NCBI RefSeq assembly: GCF_021088345.1
Contig: NZ_CP088156.1
Coordinates: 5,332,001-5,396,000, forward strand
Origin: Bradyrhizobium ontarionense
GTDB taxonomy: Bacteria > Pseudomonadota > Alphaproteobacteria > Rhizobiales > Xanthobacteraceae
Direction: 5' to 3'
DNA length: 64,000 bases
The notes below the pieces were generated by a model, which worked only from the letters and a program-made list of their open reading frames with translations, did no database searches and was not told the DNA's origin. Shown here in pieces: positions 47,878-56,486 of this stretch; position 1 is the first letter of the stretch; the number at the start of each line of letters is the position of its first letter. A program made the translations under genes and the position numbers.

Positions 47878-49467
47878 TCAAGAATTCAGGGCCGTCCGGA
47901 TCATGCGGGCGAGATCGGCGCTCTGATACGGCTTGGTGAGCAGCAGCACGCCTGCGTCGAGCCGGCCGTGATGCACGATCGCGTTCTCCGTATAGCCCGA
48001 CGTGTACAGCACCCTGAGGTGCGGGCGTCGCTTCAAGGCCTCGATCGCGAGCTGACGGCCGTTCATGGCGCCGGGCATGATGATGTCGGTGAACAGGAGA
48101 TCGATGCGCGCGGGGCTGTCGATGATGGCGAGCGCCTCGTCGGCCTTGCTCGCCGCCAGCGTGGTGTAGCCGAGCCGCTTGATCTGGGCGATGACATATT
48201 CGCGCACCAGCGAATCGTCCTCGACGATCAGGATCGATTCGTCGCCGCGCTCTATTCCTGCAGCGTTGCTGTTCGAGAGTGCCGCGTCCGCGTCGGCATT
48301 GGCCTGCGGCAGATAGAGCTTGACCGAGGTGCCGTGCCCCGGCTCGCTGTAGATCTTGATGTGACCGTTGGATTGCTTGACGAAGCCGTAGACCATGCTC
48401 AGCCCGAGGCCGACGCCCTTGCCGACGTCCTTGGTGGTGAAGAACGGCTCGAACACCTTGTCGAGCAGGTTGGCCGGAATGCCTTCGCCGGTGTCGCTGA
48501 CGGCGATCATGACGTAGTTGCCGGGGATCACCTCCGGATTCATGTGCGCATAGGCCTCGTCGAGGTGGACGTTCTTGGTCTCCAGCGTCAGCTTGCCGCC
48601 GTTCGGCATCGCGTCGCGCGCATTGAGCGCCAGGTTCAGGATCGCGGTCGACAGCTGGCTCGGGTCGATCATGGCCGGCGCGGAATCGTGCGCCAGCATC
48701 GATTCGATCTCGATCTGCTCGCCGAGCGTTCGGCGCAGCAGGCGGGCGGTGTCGACCACCATGCCGTTGATGTCGACGCTGCGCGGCTGCAGCGGCTGGC
48801 GGCGGGCGAAGGCCAGCAGGTGGCGCGTGAGATCGGCGCCGCGGGCGGCCGCCGAGTTGATCAGGCTGGTGATCTGCACGAGCTGCGGACGGTCCTTCAC
48901 CGCGTCGGCGAGGATCTCGATGGTGCCGGTGATCACGGTCAGGATGTTGTTGAAGTCGTGGGCAACGCCGCCGGTCAGTTGGCCGATGGCTTCCATCTTC
49001 TGCGCCTGGCGCACCTGCGCCTCGGTGGCCTCGATCTCCTGGAAGCGCCTGACCATCGCTTCCGCGGTGCGCCGCTGCCGCGTCTCCTCCTCGAGCTGCG
49101 CATAGGCCGTCCGCAACTGGGCGCGGGACGGCATCGTCAGCACCCGCGGCAGCATCAGCAGCAGAGCCGCGGCGATGCCGACCGACATGAAGGCCAGGAA
49201 GCCTTTCGTGGCAGCCTCGAGCGTGTACGCAGGGACCCAGATCGTGAGCACCTCGATCAGCCGCGTCATCCCGCAGACGGAGACCCACAGGGCGAAAGCC
49301 CAGAAAATGGAGCTGAACTGAAAGTCGCGGCGACGATAGACGATGAAGGCGAGGACGAACGCGATGGTGAAGAATGCGAAGGAGATGAGGACGTCCGAGA
49401 TGGCGTTCACCCAGATCAATTCAGGCAGCCATAGCAGGCACTCGCCATGCGGCGTGAGCATCGACAT
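47878..49467 (-). CDS. Hybrid sensor histidine kinase with ethylene-receptor-like membrane domain
   Basis: 529 aa. Residues 12-110 form three transmembrane helices resembling the plant ETR1 sensor (WVNAISDVLISFAFF, WVSVCGMTRLIEV, GFLAFMSVGIAAALLLMLPRVL). Cys65 and Asp25 fall at the ETR1 positions, but the second copper ligand, His69, is Arg69. After a coiled-coil (about 115-155) come the H-box IGQLTGGVAHDFNNIL, the HATPase domain (NLALNARDAMPNGG, DTGEGIP, GVGLGLSMVYG) and a C-terminal receiver with acceptor Asp in LLFTDIIMPG and Lys in LLTKPY. No cognate regulator is adjacent. Confidence 0.92.
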   Translation of the reverse strand: MSMLTPHGECLLWLPELIWVNAISDVLISFAFFTIAFVLAFIVYRRRDFQFSSIFWAFALWVSVCGMTRLIEVLTIWVPAYTLEAATKGFLAFMSVGIAAALLLMLPRVLTMPSRAQLRTAYAQLEEETRQRRTAEAMVRRFQEIEATEAQVRQAQKMEAIGQLTGGVAHDFNNILTVITGTIEILADAVKDRPQLVQITSLINSAAARGADLTRHLLAFARRQPLQPRSVDINGMVVDTARLLRRTLGEQIEIESMLAHDSAPAMIDPSQLSTAILNLALNARDAMPNGGKLTLETKNVHLDEAYAHMNPEVIPGNYVMIAVSDTGEGIPANLLDKVFEPFFTTKDVGKGVGLGLSMVYGFVKQSNGHIKIYSEPGHGTSVKLYLPQANADADAALSNSNAAGIERGDESILIVEDDSLVREYVIAQIKRLGYTTLAASKADEALAIIDSPARIDLLFTDIIMPGAMNGRQLAIEALKRRPHLRVLYTSGYTENAIVHHGRLDAGVLLLTKPYQSADLARMIRTALNS

Positions 49468-49692
49468 GTCCAGACATCCCCAACCGTACGACCGGCCTGC
49501 GCGGCGCCCCCGCAGCGCGGCCGGTTCCTTAGCAGATCATCGAATTTCCGTTGAGCACACAAGCGTGCTGACCGTCGCAGGCCACAGATTGGTAGATGCA
49601 CACCGTGCCAGCAGCTGAGTCGCCGCCGGTGAATGCGCCGCGCCGCGCGTCGGATGAGGGCCCGTCAGGCATAAGGTATGTCTTGACCTTTG

Positions 49693-49708
49693 TGTACCAA
49701 TCGGTACA
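49693..49708. promoter_or_regulatory. Probable TetR operator in the DUF1348/TetR promoter
   Basis: TGTACCAATCGGTACA has perfect TGTACC/GGTACA half-sites. It lies just after a -35-like TTGACC (49683-49688), so a bound repressor would cover the promoter. A further half-site, TGGTACA, follows at about 49721. The TetR gene is the second gene downstream. Confidence 0.75.
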
Positions 49709-49742
49709 GACTATGCGATGTGGTACAAAAGGAGACGTTGCG

Positions 49743-50204
49743 ATGACCGTGCTGGCCCCACCCTTCACGTTGGAGACTGCCACCAAGAAGGTGCGCGTAG
49801 CTGAAGACGGCTGGAACAGCCGCGATCCCCAACGCGTGTCGCTGGTCTACACACCCGACAGCCGCTGGCGGAATCGCGCCGAATTCATCAACGGCCGTGC
49901 CGAGATCGTCGCCTTCCTCACCCGCAAATGGGCCAAGGAGCTCGACTACCGTCTGATCAAGGAGATCTGGGCCCACAGCGACAATCGGATCGCGGTGCGC
50001 TTTGCCTATGAGTGGCATGACGACAGCGGCAATTGGTTTCGGTCCTACGGCAACGAGAACTGGGAGTTCGACGCGCAAGGGCTGATGCAGCGCCGCTACG
50101 CCTGCATCAACGACCTGCCGATCAAGGAGAGCGAGCGCAAATTTCACTGGCCGCTGGGCCGCCGGCCGGATGATCATCCCGGGCTGACCGAACTGGGGCT
50201 GTAG
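49743..50204 (+). CDS. DUF1348 / nuclear transport factor 2-like protein
   Basis: 153 aa from the ATG at 49743, after AAAAGGAGACG. SnoaL/NTF2-like fold: [70 protein letters not shown] is the DUF1348 start, and the protein ends with the usual [27 protein letters not shown]. Function unknown. It shares a promoter with, and lies 12 bp before, the TetR regulator gene, so it is probably the regulated target. Confidence 0.9.
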   Translation: MTVLAPPFTLETATKKVRVAEDGWNSRDPQRVSLVYTPDSRWRNRAEFINGRAEIVAFLTRKWAKELDYRLIKEIWAHSDNRIAVRFAYEWHDDSGNWFRSYGNENWEFDAQGLMQRRYACINDLPIKESERKFHWPLGRRPDDHPGLTELGL

Positions 50205-50216
50205 GCGGGGAGCGCT

Positions 50217-50780
50217 ATGCGGACGCTCAACGAGCGCGCCGACGTCATCCCGCCGATCGCCGAGGTGTTTCGCGAGTTCGGCTTCGAGGGCACCTCGCTC
50301 AGCCGCATCACCGAGAAGACAGGCTTGGGCAAAGGCAGCCTGTATCACTTCTTCCCAGGCGGGAAGGAGGAGATGGCGCGTGCCGTACTGGCGCATGTCG
50401 ACGCCTGGTTCGAGCGCGAGATCTTTGCGCCGTTGCGCGATGATCCGCCGCAACAGTCGATCGCGCGGATGTGGCGCGGCGTCGACGACTACTTCCGTTC
50501 CGGCCGGCGCGTCTGTCTCGTCGGGGCCTTCGCCCTGGACGAGACGCGCGACCGTTTCGCGGCTGCCATTGCCAGCTACTTCACACGCTGGATCGAAGGC
50601 CTGCGCGATGCGCTGCTGCGCAGCGGCTGGTCGGCGGCGCAGGCGGGCGACAGCGCCGAGGAGGTGGTGCTTGGCATCCAGGGCGCGCTGGTGCTGGCGC
50701 GCGCCACCAACAACGAGGCGGTGTTCGGCCGCGCGCTGGTGCGGTTCCAGCGACGCCTGCAACAGCCGGCTGCGATCTGA
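50217..50780 (+). CDS. TetR/AcrR family transcriptional regulator
   Basis: 187 aa. N-terminal HTH (residues about 8-55): ADVIPPIAEVFREFGFEGTSLSRITEKTGLGKGSLYHFFPGGKEEMARAVL, the YcdC/LmrA-type TetR start. The C-terminal ligand domain is helical. It probably represses its own operon through the TGTACC palindrome at 49693..49708. Confidence 0.93.
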   Translation: MRTLNERADVIPPIAEVFREFGFEGTSLSRITEKTGLGKGSLYHFFPGGKEEMARAVLAHVDAWFEREIFAPLRDDPPQQSIARMWRGVDDYFRSGRRVCLVGAFALDETRDRFAAAIASYFTRWIEGLRDALLRSGWSAAQAGDSAEEVVLGIQGALVLARATNNEAVFGRALVRFQRRLQQPAAI

Positions 50781-50913
50781 CGCTGAACCAGCCAACCGAA
50801 GCTGCCTCAGCAAACGGCAGCGGGCGGGCTGAAATATCGGCGCGCGGCTCTCACGAAATCGTGGTTGTCTTGGGCAAGGTCCCGAGCAGCGGCGACAATC
50901 AGGGAGGTCCGGC

Positions 50914-51927
50914 ATGAATGGACTCGGCGGTCTCAACAAATCCCCCAACGGCGTCGTCATCGGGCTGGTGCAGCTGCAGCTTCCGGTCGTGGTGACCAAG
51001 GAAGACCTCGCGCGGCAGACCGAGAAGATCGTCTGGATGGTCGGCAAGGCCCGGCGCAATCTCGGCACCATGGATCTCGTGGTGTTCCCGGAATACGCGC
51101 TGCACGGCCTGTCGATGGACACCAATCCCGAGATCATGTGCAGGCTCGACGGTCCGGAGGTCGCGGCGTTCAAGCAGGCCTGCATCGACAACAGGATCTG
51201 GGGCTGCTTCTCCATCATGGAGCACAATCCCGACGGCAATCCCTACAATTCCGGCCTGATCATCGACAACAATGGCGACATCAAGCTGTACTATCGCAAG
51301 CTGCATCCGTGGATCCCGGTCGAGCCTTGGGAGCCCGGCGACATCGGCATCCCCGTGATCGAGGGGCCGCGCGGCGCCAGGATCGCGCTGATCATCTGCC
51401 ATGACGGCATGTTCCCGGAGATGGCGCGGGAGTGCGCCTATAAGGGCGCCGAGATCATGATCCGCACGGCCGGCTACACCGCGCCGATCCGCGACAGCTG
51501 GCGCTTCACCAACCAGGCCAACGCGTTCCAGAACCTGATGGTGACCGCGAATGTCTGCATGTGCGGCTCCGACGGCTCGTTCGATTCCATGGGCGAGGGC
51601 ATGATCGTGAATTTCGACGGCAGCATTCTCGCCCATGGCACGACGGGGCGCCCCGACGAGATCATCACCGCCGAGGTGCGGCCCGACCTGGTGCGCGAGG
51701 CGCGCATCAACTGGGGCGTCGAGAACAACATCTATCAGCTCTGGCATCGCGGCTATGTCGCGGTGAAGGGCGGCGCGATGGACTGTCCCTACACCTTCAT
51801 GCACGACATGGTGGCCGGCAGCTACCGGCTGCCCTGGGAGGATCAAGTCAAGATCACCGACGGCACGTCCTGCGGATTTCCGGCGCCGACACGCTCATTC
51901 GGCAAGCTCGGCAAGGCGGCCGAGTGA
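50914..51927 (+). CDS. amiF: Formamidase
   Basis: 337 aa. Hydrolyses formamide to formate and ammonia; nitrilase superfamily, cytosolic. The catalytic triad is visible as Glu60 (VVFPEYALHG), Lys129 (YYRKLHPWIPVEPW) and Cys162 (IICHDGMFPEMARECA). Length and the GGAMDCPYTFMHDMVAGSYRLPWEDQVKITDGTSCGFP C-terminus match AmiF rather than the slightly longer aliphatic amidase AmiE. The ribosome binding site GGGAGG precedes the ATG. Monocistronic, just left of the island junction. Confidence 0.92.
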   Translation: MNGLGGLNKSPNGVVIGLVQLQLPVVVTKEDLARQTEKIVWMVGKARRNLGTMDLVVFPEYALHGLSMDTNPEIMCRLDGPEVAAFKQACIDNRIWGCFSIMEHNPDGNPYNSGLIIDNNGDIKLYYRKLHPWIPVEPWEPGDIGIPVIEGPRGARIALIICHDGMFPEMARECAYKGAEIMIRTAGYTAPIRDSWRFTNQANAFQNLMVTANVCMCGSDGSFDSMGEGMIVNFDGSILAHGTTGRPDEIITAEVRPDLVREARINWGVENNIYQLWHRGYVAVKGGAMDCPYTFMHDMVAGSYRLPWEDQVKITDGTSCGFPAPTRSFGKLGKAAE

Positions 51928-52376
51928 CCCGCATTCGGCGCTCGATCGGGGAGTCCTGGGAGACCTCGGCCCGTTTGCGCCGAAGTTAGGCAGCGTCGTC
52001 CGGCAGCTGCTGCCGCAGGGCATTCGCGGCGATGATTCATGTGCCCCGGCGCAATCGGCGACGTGGCTGGAACCTCGACAAGCCGACTGACTGCCGATTA
52101 TTATATGCTTAAAATAATTAACGGTCGGCCGGATGGCGGCGCGGCGGTGCCACCGCCAGGGGCTGGCAGCGAATGTCCTCTGGGAGAGGATCATGCATGG
52201 CGGCCGCCCCACACGTCCACCGCATCCGCGCAACATCTGCGGCGGCACCGCGATCCAGCTGCGAGGTCCGTCATGGGTGCATCGGCCAAGGTCATCCGCC
52301 AGCGGCGCATCGTCGCGCGCGAGCCGCAAACGTCGCGGGCCGGTTGCATTCGCGGATGATGGCAGGGGAATGAAGC
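51928..52376. other. Intergenic region between amiF and the island junction
   Basis: About 450 bp without a supportable gene. It holds an AT-rich stretch at 52096-52120 (TTATTATATGCTTAAAATAATTAA, in part) unlike its surroundings. By the polarity of the tRNA remnant this is ancestral chromosome outside the island. Confidence 0.5.
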
Positions 52377-52421
52377 TGGCGCACCCGACACGATTCGAAC
52401 GTGTGACCTTTGCCTTCGGAG
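52377..52421 (-). other. attR-type site: 3' remnant of a tRNA-Arg(CCG) gene
   Basis: The minus strand reads CTCCGAAGGCAAAGGTCACA then CGTTCGAATCGTGTCGGGTG then CGCCA: anticodon loop with CCG, T-arm with GTTCGAATC, 3' acceptor strand and encoded CCA. The 5' half (acceptor, D-arm) is missing; the sequence beyond the anticodon loop turns into unrelated inverted-repeat DNA. This is the hallmark of a tyrosine-recombinase attachment core duplicated on integration. The CCA end points left, so the element lies to the right. Confidence 0.85.
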
Positions 52422-52480
52422 CAAGATAGCGTGCCCGTCCGAAAAATGCGATAGGGCACGCTATTCTACGCTATCTTGCT
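52421..52480. repeat. Nested inverted repeats between att core and integrase
   Basis: GCAAGATAGCG (52421-52431) pairs with CGCTATCTTGC (52469-52479), and ATAGCGTGCCC (52426-52436) pairs with GGGCACGCTAT (52454-52464). The overlapping arms could be integrase binding sites or alternative hairpins. Confidence 0.7.
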
Positions 52481-52601
52481 GACACAGCTGGATATTGTGG
52501 ACAACACAAGCGACGTTCCTATCCAAAAGCTCGCACTGACTTTCTCCCGCCTGCTTACGTCCTGCTTACGCGAGAGATGGTGCCCGGACCGAAGGAACGT
52601 C

Positions 52602-53960
52602 ATGGTCAAGATCACAAAGAGGGTTGTCGAGGCGGCGGAAGTCCAAGAGAAGGACTACATAATATGGGACGACGAGTTGCCTGGCTTTGGGCTACGGGTC
52701 TTCAGTTCCGGCAAGCGCAGTTATGTTATCCAGTATCGAACGAGAGGTCGCTCACGTCGCTACACAGTCGGGCTTCACGGAGCTTGGGTGGCAGAGACCG
52801 CGCGCCGAGAGGCGAAGGTGCAACTCGGTCGAGTCGCTGGCGGCGATGACCCCGTCGAAGAGCGCCAACTGGGCCACAAGGCGATAACTGTGAAGGAACT
52901 GTGTACCCGCTATCTCGCCGATTTGCAGGCCGGTCTCATCCTGGGAAAGGGCGGGCGACCGAAGAAGGGCTCGACAATTGTCACCGTTAAAGGACGCATC
53001 GAGCGTCACATCGTTCCGCTCTTAGGTACCCGGCGGGTCAAGGACCTGACAAAGACCGACATCAATAGGATCCTCAAGGACATCATGTCCGGAAGGACGC
53101 GGGTTTCGGTCAAGACCAAGAAGCTACGCGGAAAGGCAATCGTCCGCGGCGGCGCCGGAACGGCCACGCGCACGGTGGGTCTCCTCGGCGGCATTCTCAC
53201 CTACGCCGTCGAAGGCGGCATTATTGAAAATAATCCGGCCCATGGTCTCCGCAAGCCAAAGGACAATGTACGAACACGTCGACTGTCGGAGGCTGAATAT
53301 CGGATACTGGGTCGGATGCTCCGTGACGCAGCAGAGCAGGAGAAATACGCCACGGTCGTCGATATTATTCGACAGCTTGCACTGACGGGATGCCGTCGAA
53401 GCGAGATGATCAGCCTGAGATGGACGGAGGTCGACGCGGACTCGAGCTGCTTGCGATTGAAGGACAGCAAGGAAGGTGGTTCCATCCGCCCGATTGGACT
53501 GCCTGTCGTCGAATATTTCGAGCGAAGGCGTACCAACGATGTCGGCACATACGTCTTTCCGAGGCAGGGCGAGGACAGCGCGTTCGGCAGCTTCCCGAAC
53601 CATTGGAAGCACATATTCGAGAACTCGCCGCTATCCGATATTACTCCCCACGTCCTCCGTCATAGCTTCGCGAGTATCGCCAATGATCTCGGCATTACCG
53701 AGGTAACCATCGCAGCCCTGGTTGGTCATGCCAAAGGTTCGGTGACGAGCAAGTACATCCATACGCTCGACACAGCGCTGATCACGGCTGCGGACACGAT
53801 CTCGGGCTACGTTCACGGGCTCCTTGACGGTATTGAGTTCAAGCAGGCCGCCTACGCATTGGACCGGGATTCACGGAAAGCCTCCTTGGCTCGCTTTTTG
53901 AGGAGGGCTTCTAGCGGTGACCAGGGCGAGGCCGACGAGAAGTGCCGTCTGGCGGCCTAG
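52602..53960 (+). CDS. Tyrosine-type site-specific integrase (DUF4102 N-terminus)
   Basis: 452 aa from the ATG at 52602 (MVKITKRVVEAAE); the upstream frame runs through the att region and is rejected. N-terminal arm-binding domain YIIWDDELPGFGLRVFSSGKRSYVIQYRTRGRSRRYTVGLHG, a SAM-like core-binding domain, and a catalytic domain with Arg in ALTGCRRSEMISLRW, H-x-x-R in TPHVLRHSFAS, GH in LVGHAKGSV and the nucleophile Tyr in SKYIHT. It integrates the island at the tRNA-Arg 3' end. It looks intact, and its base composition is lower in GC than that of neighbouring genes. Confidence 0.95.
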   Translation: MVKITKRVVEAAEVQEKDYIIWDDELPGFGLRVFSSGKRSYVIQYRTRGRSRRYTVGLHGAWVAETARREAKVQLGRVAGGDDPVEERQLGHKAITVKELCTRYLADLQAGLILGKGGRPKKGSTIVTVKGRIERHIVPLLGTRRVKDLTKTDINRILKDIMSGRTRVSVKTKKLRGKAIVRGGAGTATRTVGLLGGILTYAVEGGIIENNPAHGLRKPKDNVRTRRLSEAEYRILGRMLRDAAEQEKYATVVDIIRQLALTGCRRSEMISLRWTEVDADSSCLRLKDSKEGGSIRPIGLPVVEYFERRRTNDVGTYVFPRQGEDSAFGSFPNHWKHIFENSPLSDITPHVLRHSFASIANDLGITEVTIAALVGHAKGSVTSKYIHTLDTALITAADTISGYVHGLLDGIEFKQAAYALDRDSRKASLARFLRRASSGDQGEADEKCRLAA

Positions 53961-54196
53961 GTGCTACGCTAGGCGCGTCGTATGTCATGGCCTGGGAAGG
54001 CGCAGGGCAGCCGATCAGCACGGTCGCGCAGGCACGTTAGTCAAAGCTCGGTCAGACCTGCGTCACAGACCTCGGTGCGTTCGGAATAGTTGCGGCGCAG
54101 GCCTCCGAGCCTCAGCCTGAGCGGGGTTCAAGCCGTAGCTTCTTGTCGTTGGACAGTTTCGAGCACTGCCCTGGGCGCTGGCTCCTCATTCCGTCG
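53961..54196. other. Intergenic region between integrase and importer operon
   Basis: No supportable gene. Together with the operator at 54197 and the leader to 54359 this is a 399 bp non-coding stretch carrying the promoter of the transporter operon. Confidence 0.5.
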
Positions 54197-54222
54197 CCAT
54201 AAGAATTCGCTATGGCGGCAGA
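54197..54222. promoter_or_regulatory. LysR-type operator upstream of the importer operon
   Basis: CCATAAG-N7-TATGGCGGCAGA. It contains the LysR box ATA-N9-TAT (T-N11-A) and inverted arms CCATA/TATGG. 21 of 26 bases are identical to 61371..61396 upstream of hyuA. It lies 138 bp before the substrate-binding protein ATG. Confidence 0.8.
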
Positions 54223-54359
54223 GGACAGTCGTGCTTCCCCTGTCATCATGCGTATATCTACTTTTTACCCGTCGGCCGCAGCAAAAAATTCAAGGGCAAG
54301 ATCACCGAAGAGTCAGAGTTCGCGGGCGCATCATTTTGTAGCAGCTATGGAGCGGGCCA

Positions 54360-55547
54360 ATGTCGATCGAGTTGAGCCGACGAGGATTTTGCATCGGAAC
54401 CGTCCTCATCGGATTCCAGTCCGCTTCCTCCGGGGCTTTCGCGGCGCGAAGCGAAGACGGCACGGTGAGGCTGGGCCTCGTCGCGCCCATGAGCGGCCCG
54501 AACGCCCGGTACGGGTCGTTTTCGCTGCGCGGGGCGCAGATGGCGGCGAAGGAGATCAATGACGCCGGAGGCGTTGGCGGACGCAAGATCAATGTCCTGC
54601 CCGGGGATAGCCAAGGTACGCCGGTCGAAGGCGTCTCCGCCACGCGTCGTCTGATCGATCAGGATCAGGTCGATTTCATCATCGGCGACGTCTCGAGCTC
54701 GGTCACGCTGGCCATGCAGCCGGTCGTTGAGGATGCCGGCGTCCTGCTTCTCAACGCGGCCTCGTCGAACCCGATGATCACCTACAAGGCGGGCGCCGGC
54801 GGTTTCAAATGGACGTTCCGCAACTATCCGACCGACGAGAACCGCGCCCTCATCGTGCTGCAATACGCCGCCGAGAAGAAGGGATACACGAAATACGCCG
54901 TGCTCTCGGTTGATAGCGACTACGGCCGCGCCGCCATTCAGTTCACCAAGAAGTACCTGCCGCGCTTCAAGAGCGAGATCCTGACGGAGGACTACTACAA
55001 GGAGGGCGAGGTGGATTTCCGCAGCGTGCTCTCCAAGATCCGTGACTCCGGCGCCCAGGCGATCATCATGTACGGCAACGCCGATAGCGCGCCCATCGTC
55101 GCACGCCAGATGATGGAGGCCGGCATCGCCGGCAAGATACCTCTGATCGGCAATGCCGAGTTCAACACCGAGAAGACGATCAAGGCGGCACCGAAGGCGC
55201 TGGAAGGCGCGATCGAGGCGGCAGCCTGGCTTCCGGGCTACCAGTCCGAGCGCAGCAAGGCGTTCGTGGACAAGTTCACCGCCGAATACCGGGAAGCTCC
55301 CAATAACCACGCTTACGTGCACTGGGAGACGGTGCATTTGCTGGCCAAGGCGATCGAGCAGGCCAAGAGCATCGATCGCGAGAAAGTCCGGGCCGCGCTC
55401 TCCGGCATCCACTATGCTAGCGCCGTCGGCGAGGTCACCTTCGACGATCACAACCAGGCGCGGCTGCCGATGATCCTTCTCGAGATCGAGGGCGGCAAGC
55501 CCGTGATCAAGGGCGCCTATGCGGCCGAGATCGACTATCCCAAGTAA
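54360..55547 (+). CDS. Branched-chain amino acid-type ABC transporter substrate-binding protein
   Basis: 395 aa. The N-terminal SRRGFCIGTVLIGFQSASSGAFA looks like a Tat or Sec signal. The Peripla_BP_6 domain starts TVRLGLVAPMSGPNARYGSFSLRGAQMAAKEINDAGGVGG and continues with GDVSSSVTLAMQPVVEDAGVLLLNAASSNP. Periplasmic receptor for the importer encoded next. Family members bind amino acids, amides, urea or aromatic acids; here the linked hydantoinase and aminotransferase genes suggest a nitrogenous compound. Confidence 0.93.
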   Translation: MSIELSRRGFCIGTVLIGFQSASSGAFAARSEDGTVRLGLVAPMSGPNARYGSFSLRGAQMAAKEINDAGGVGGRKINVLPGDSQGTPVEGVSATRRLIDQDQVDFIIGDVSSSVTLAMQPVVEDAGVLLLNAASSNPMITYKAGAGGFKWTFRNYPTDENRALIVLQYAAEKKGYTKYAVLSVDSDYGRAAIQFTKKYLPRFKSEILTEDYYKEGEVDFRSVLSKIRDSGAQAIIMYGNADSAPIVARQMMEAGIAGKIPLIGNAEFNTEKTIKAAPKALEGAIEAAAWLPGYQSERSKAFVDKFTAEYREAPNNHAYVHWETVHLLAKAIEQAKSIDREKVRAALSGIHYASAVGEVTFDDHNQARLPMILLEIEGGKPVIKGAYAAEIDYPK

Positions 55548-55567
55548 GCCCGCGGAACGGCAGCCCC

Positions 55568-56440
55568 ATGTTCTACACGATCATCGAGCAGGTCGTTAAC
55601 GGCATCATCTCCGGATCGGTCTACGCGATCGTTGCCGTCGGCATGACGATGATCTTCGGTGTCCTGCGGGCAATCAATTTCGCTCACGGCGAATACTACA
55701 TGCTCGGGACCTTCGGGGCCTGGTTCGCGATTGAGTATTTCGATCTGCCTTATCCGGTCGCGGTCGTGATCGGCGTGGTTGCGACGGCGGTCATCGCCGT
55801 GGTCGTCGGCAACCTCGTGATGCAACGGATCGTGGGAGCATCCGCCGAGGCCGGCGTGCTCGCGACGCTCGGTGTCTCGCTGATCCTGCAAAACACGACC
55901 ATCCTGGTTTTCGGCGGCAGCTACAAGTTTTTCTCCGGCGGCTATATCGAGCCAGTGAGCATTCTTGGCCTCACCTTGGCCGAACAGCGTGTCCTGATCA
56001 TCATCGTCGGCCTCGTCGTATTCGTCGGGCTCGAGCTGATGGTGACCTACAGCCGGATGGGCAAGGCCATGCGTGCGGTCTCGCAGAACATCGAGTGCTG
56101 CGCAGTGGTGGGCATCGATGTTCGCCAGATCGCGCTATGGACGTTCATTCTCGGAGCCTGTCTGGCGGCGCTCTCGGGTGTTTTGACGGCGCCGGTGAAT
56201 GTGAGCGTCTACGGCGGCATGGGCGAGCTGATCACCTTCAAGACGCTGCCGATCATCATCATGGGCGGGCTCGGCAATGTGCGCGGCACGTTCGTCGCCG
56301 CGATGATCCTCGGCATCGCCGAGAGCCTCGTCGCCACGTATGTCGGCCTGCAATTCCGCGACACGGTCGGGTTCGCAACCTTGATGCTGGTGCTGATGTG
56401 GCGCCCACACGGGCTGTTTTCCGCGCAGGCGCGCTTCTAG
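55568..56440 (+). CDS. Branched-chain amino acid-type ABC permease (LivH family)
   Basis: 290 aa, eight or so transmembrane helices. LivH hallmarks: QVVNGIISGSVYAIVAVGMTMIFGVLRAINFAHGEYYMLG at the start, RAVSQNIECCAVVGIDVRQIALWTFILGACLAALSGVL as the coupling EAA-like loop, and IIMGGLGNVRGTFVAAMILGIAESL near the end. It starts 20 bp after the binding-protein gene. Confidence 0.95.
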   Translation: MFYTIIEQVVNGIISGSVYAIVAVGMTMIFGVLRAINFAHGEYYMLGTFGAWFAIEYFDLPYPVAVVIGVVATAVIAVVVGNLVMQRIVGASAEAGVLATLGVSLILQNTTILVFGGSYKFFSGGYIEPVSILGLTLAEQRVLIIIVGLVVFVGLELMVTYSRMGKAMRAVSQNIECCAVVGIDVRQIALWTFILGACLAALSGVLTAPVNVSVYGGMGELITFKTLPIIIMGGLGNVRGTFVAAMILGIAESLVATYVGLQFRDTVGFATLMLVLMWRPHGLFSAQARF

Positions 56441-56486
56441 ATCCGGTGGTGATGACAGATGAGCGAGATCGCCCGGGAGCTAAGAC

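Noticed and set aside
52377..52421. Complete tRNA gene
   Set aside because: Only the anticodon loop to the CCA end is present; no acceptor 5' strand or D-arm follows, so it is a remnant.
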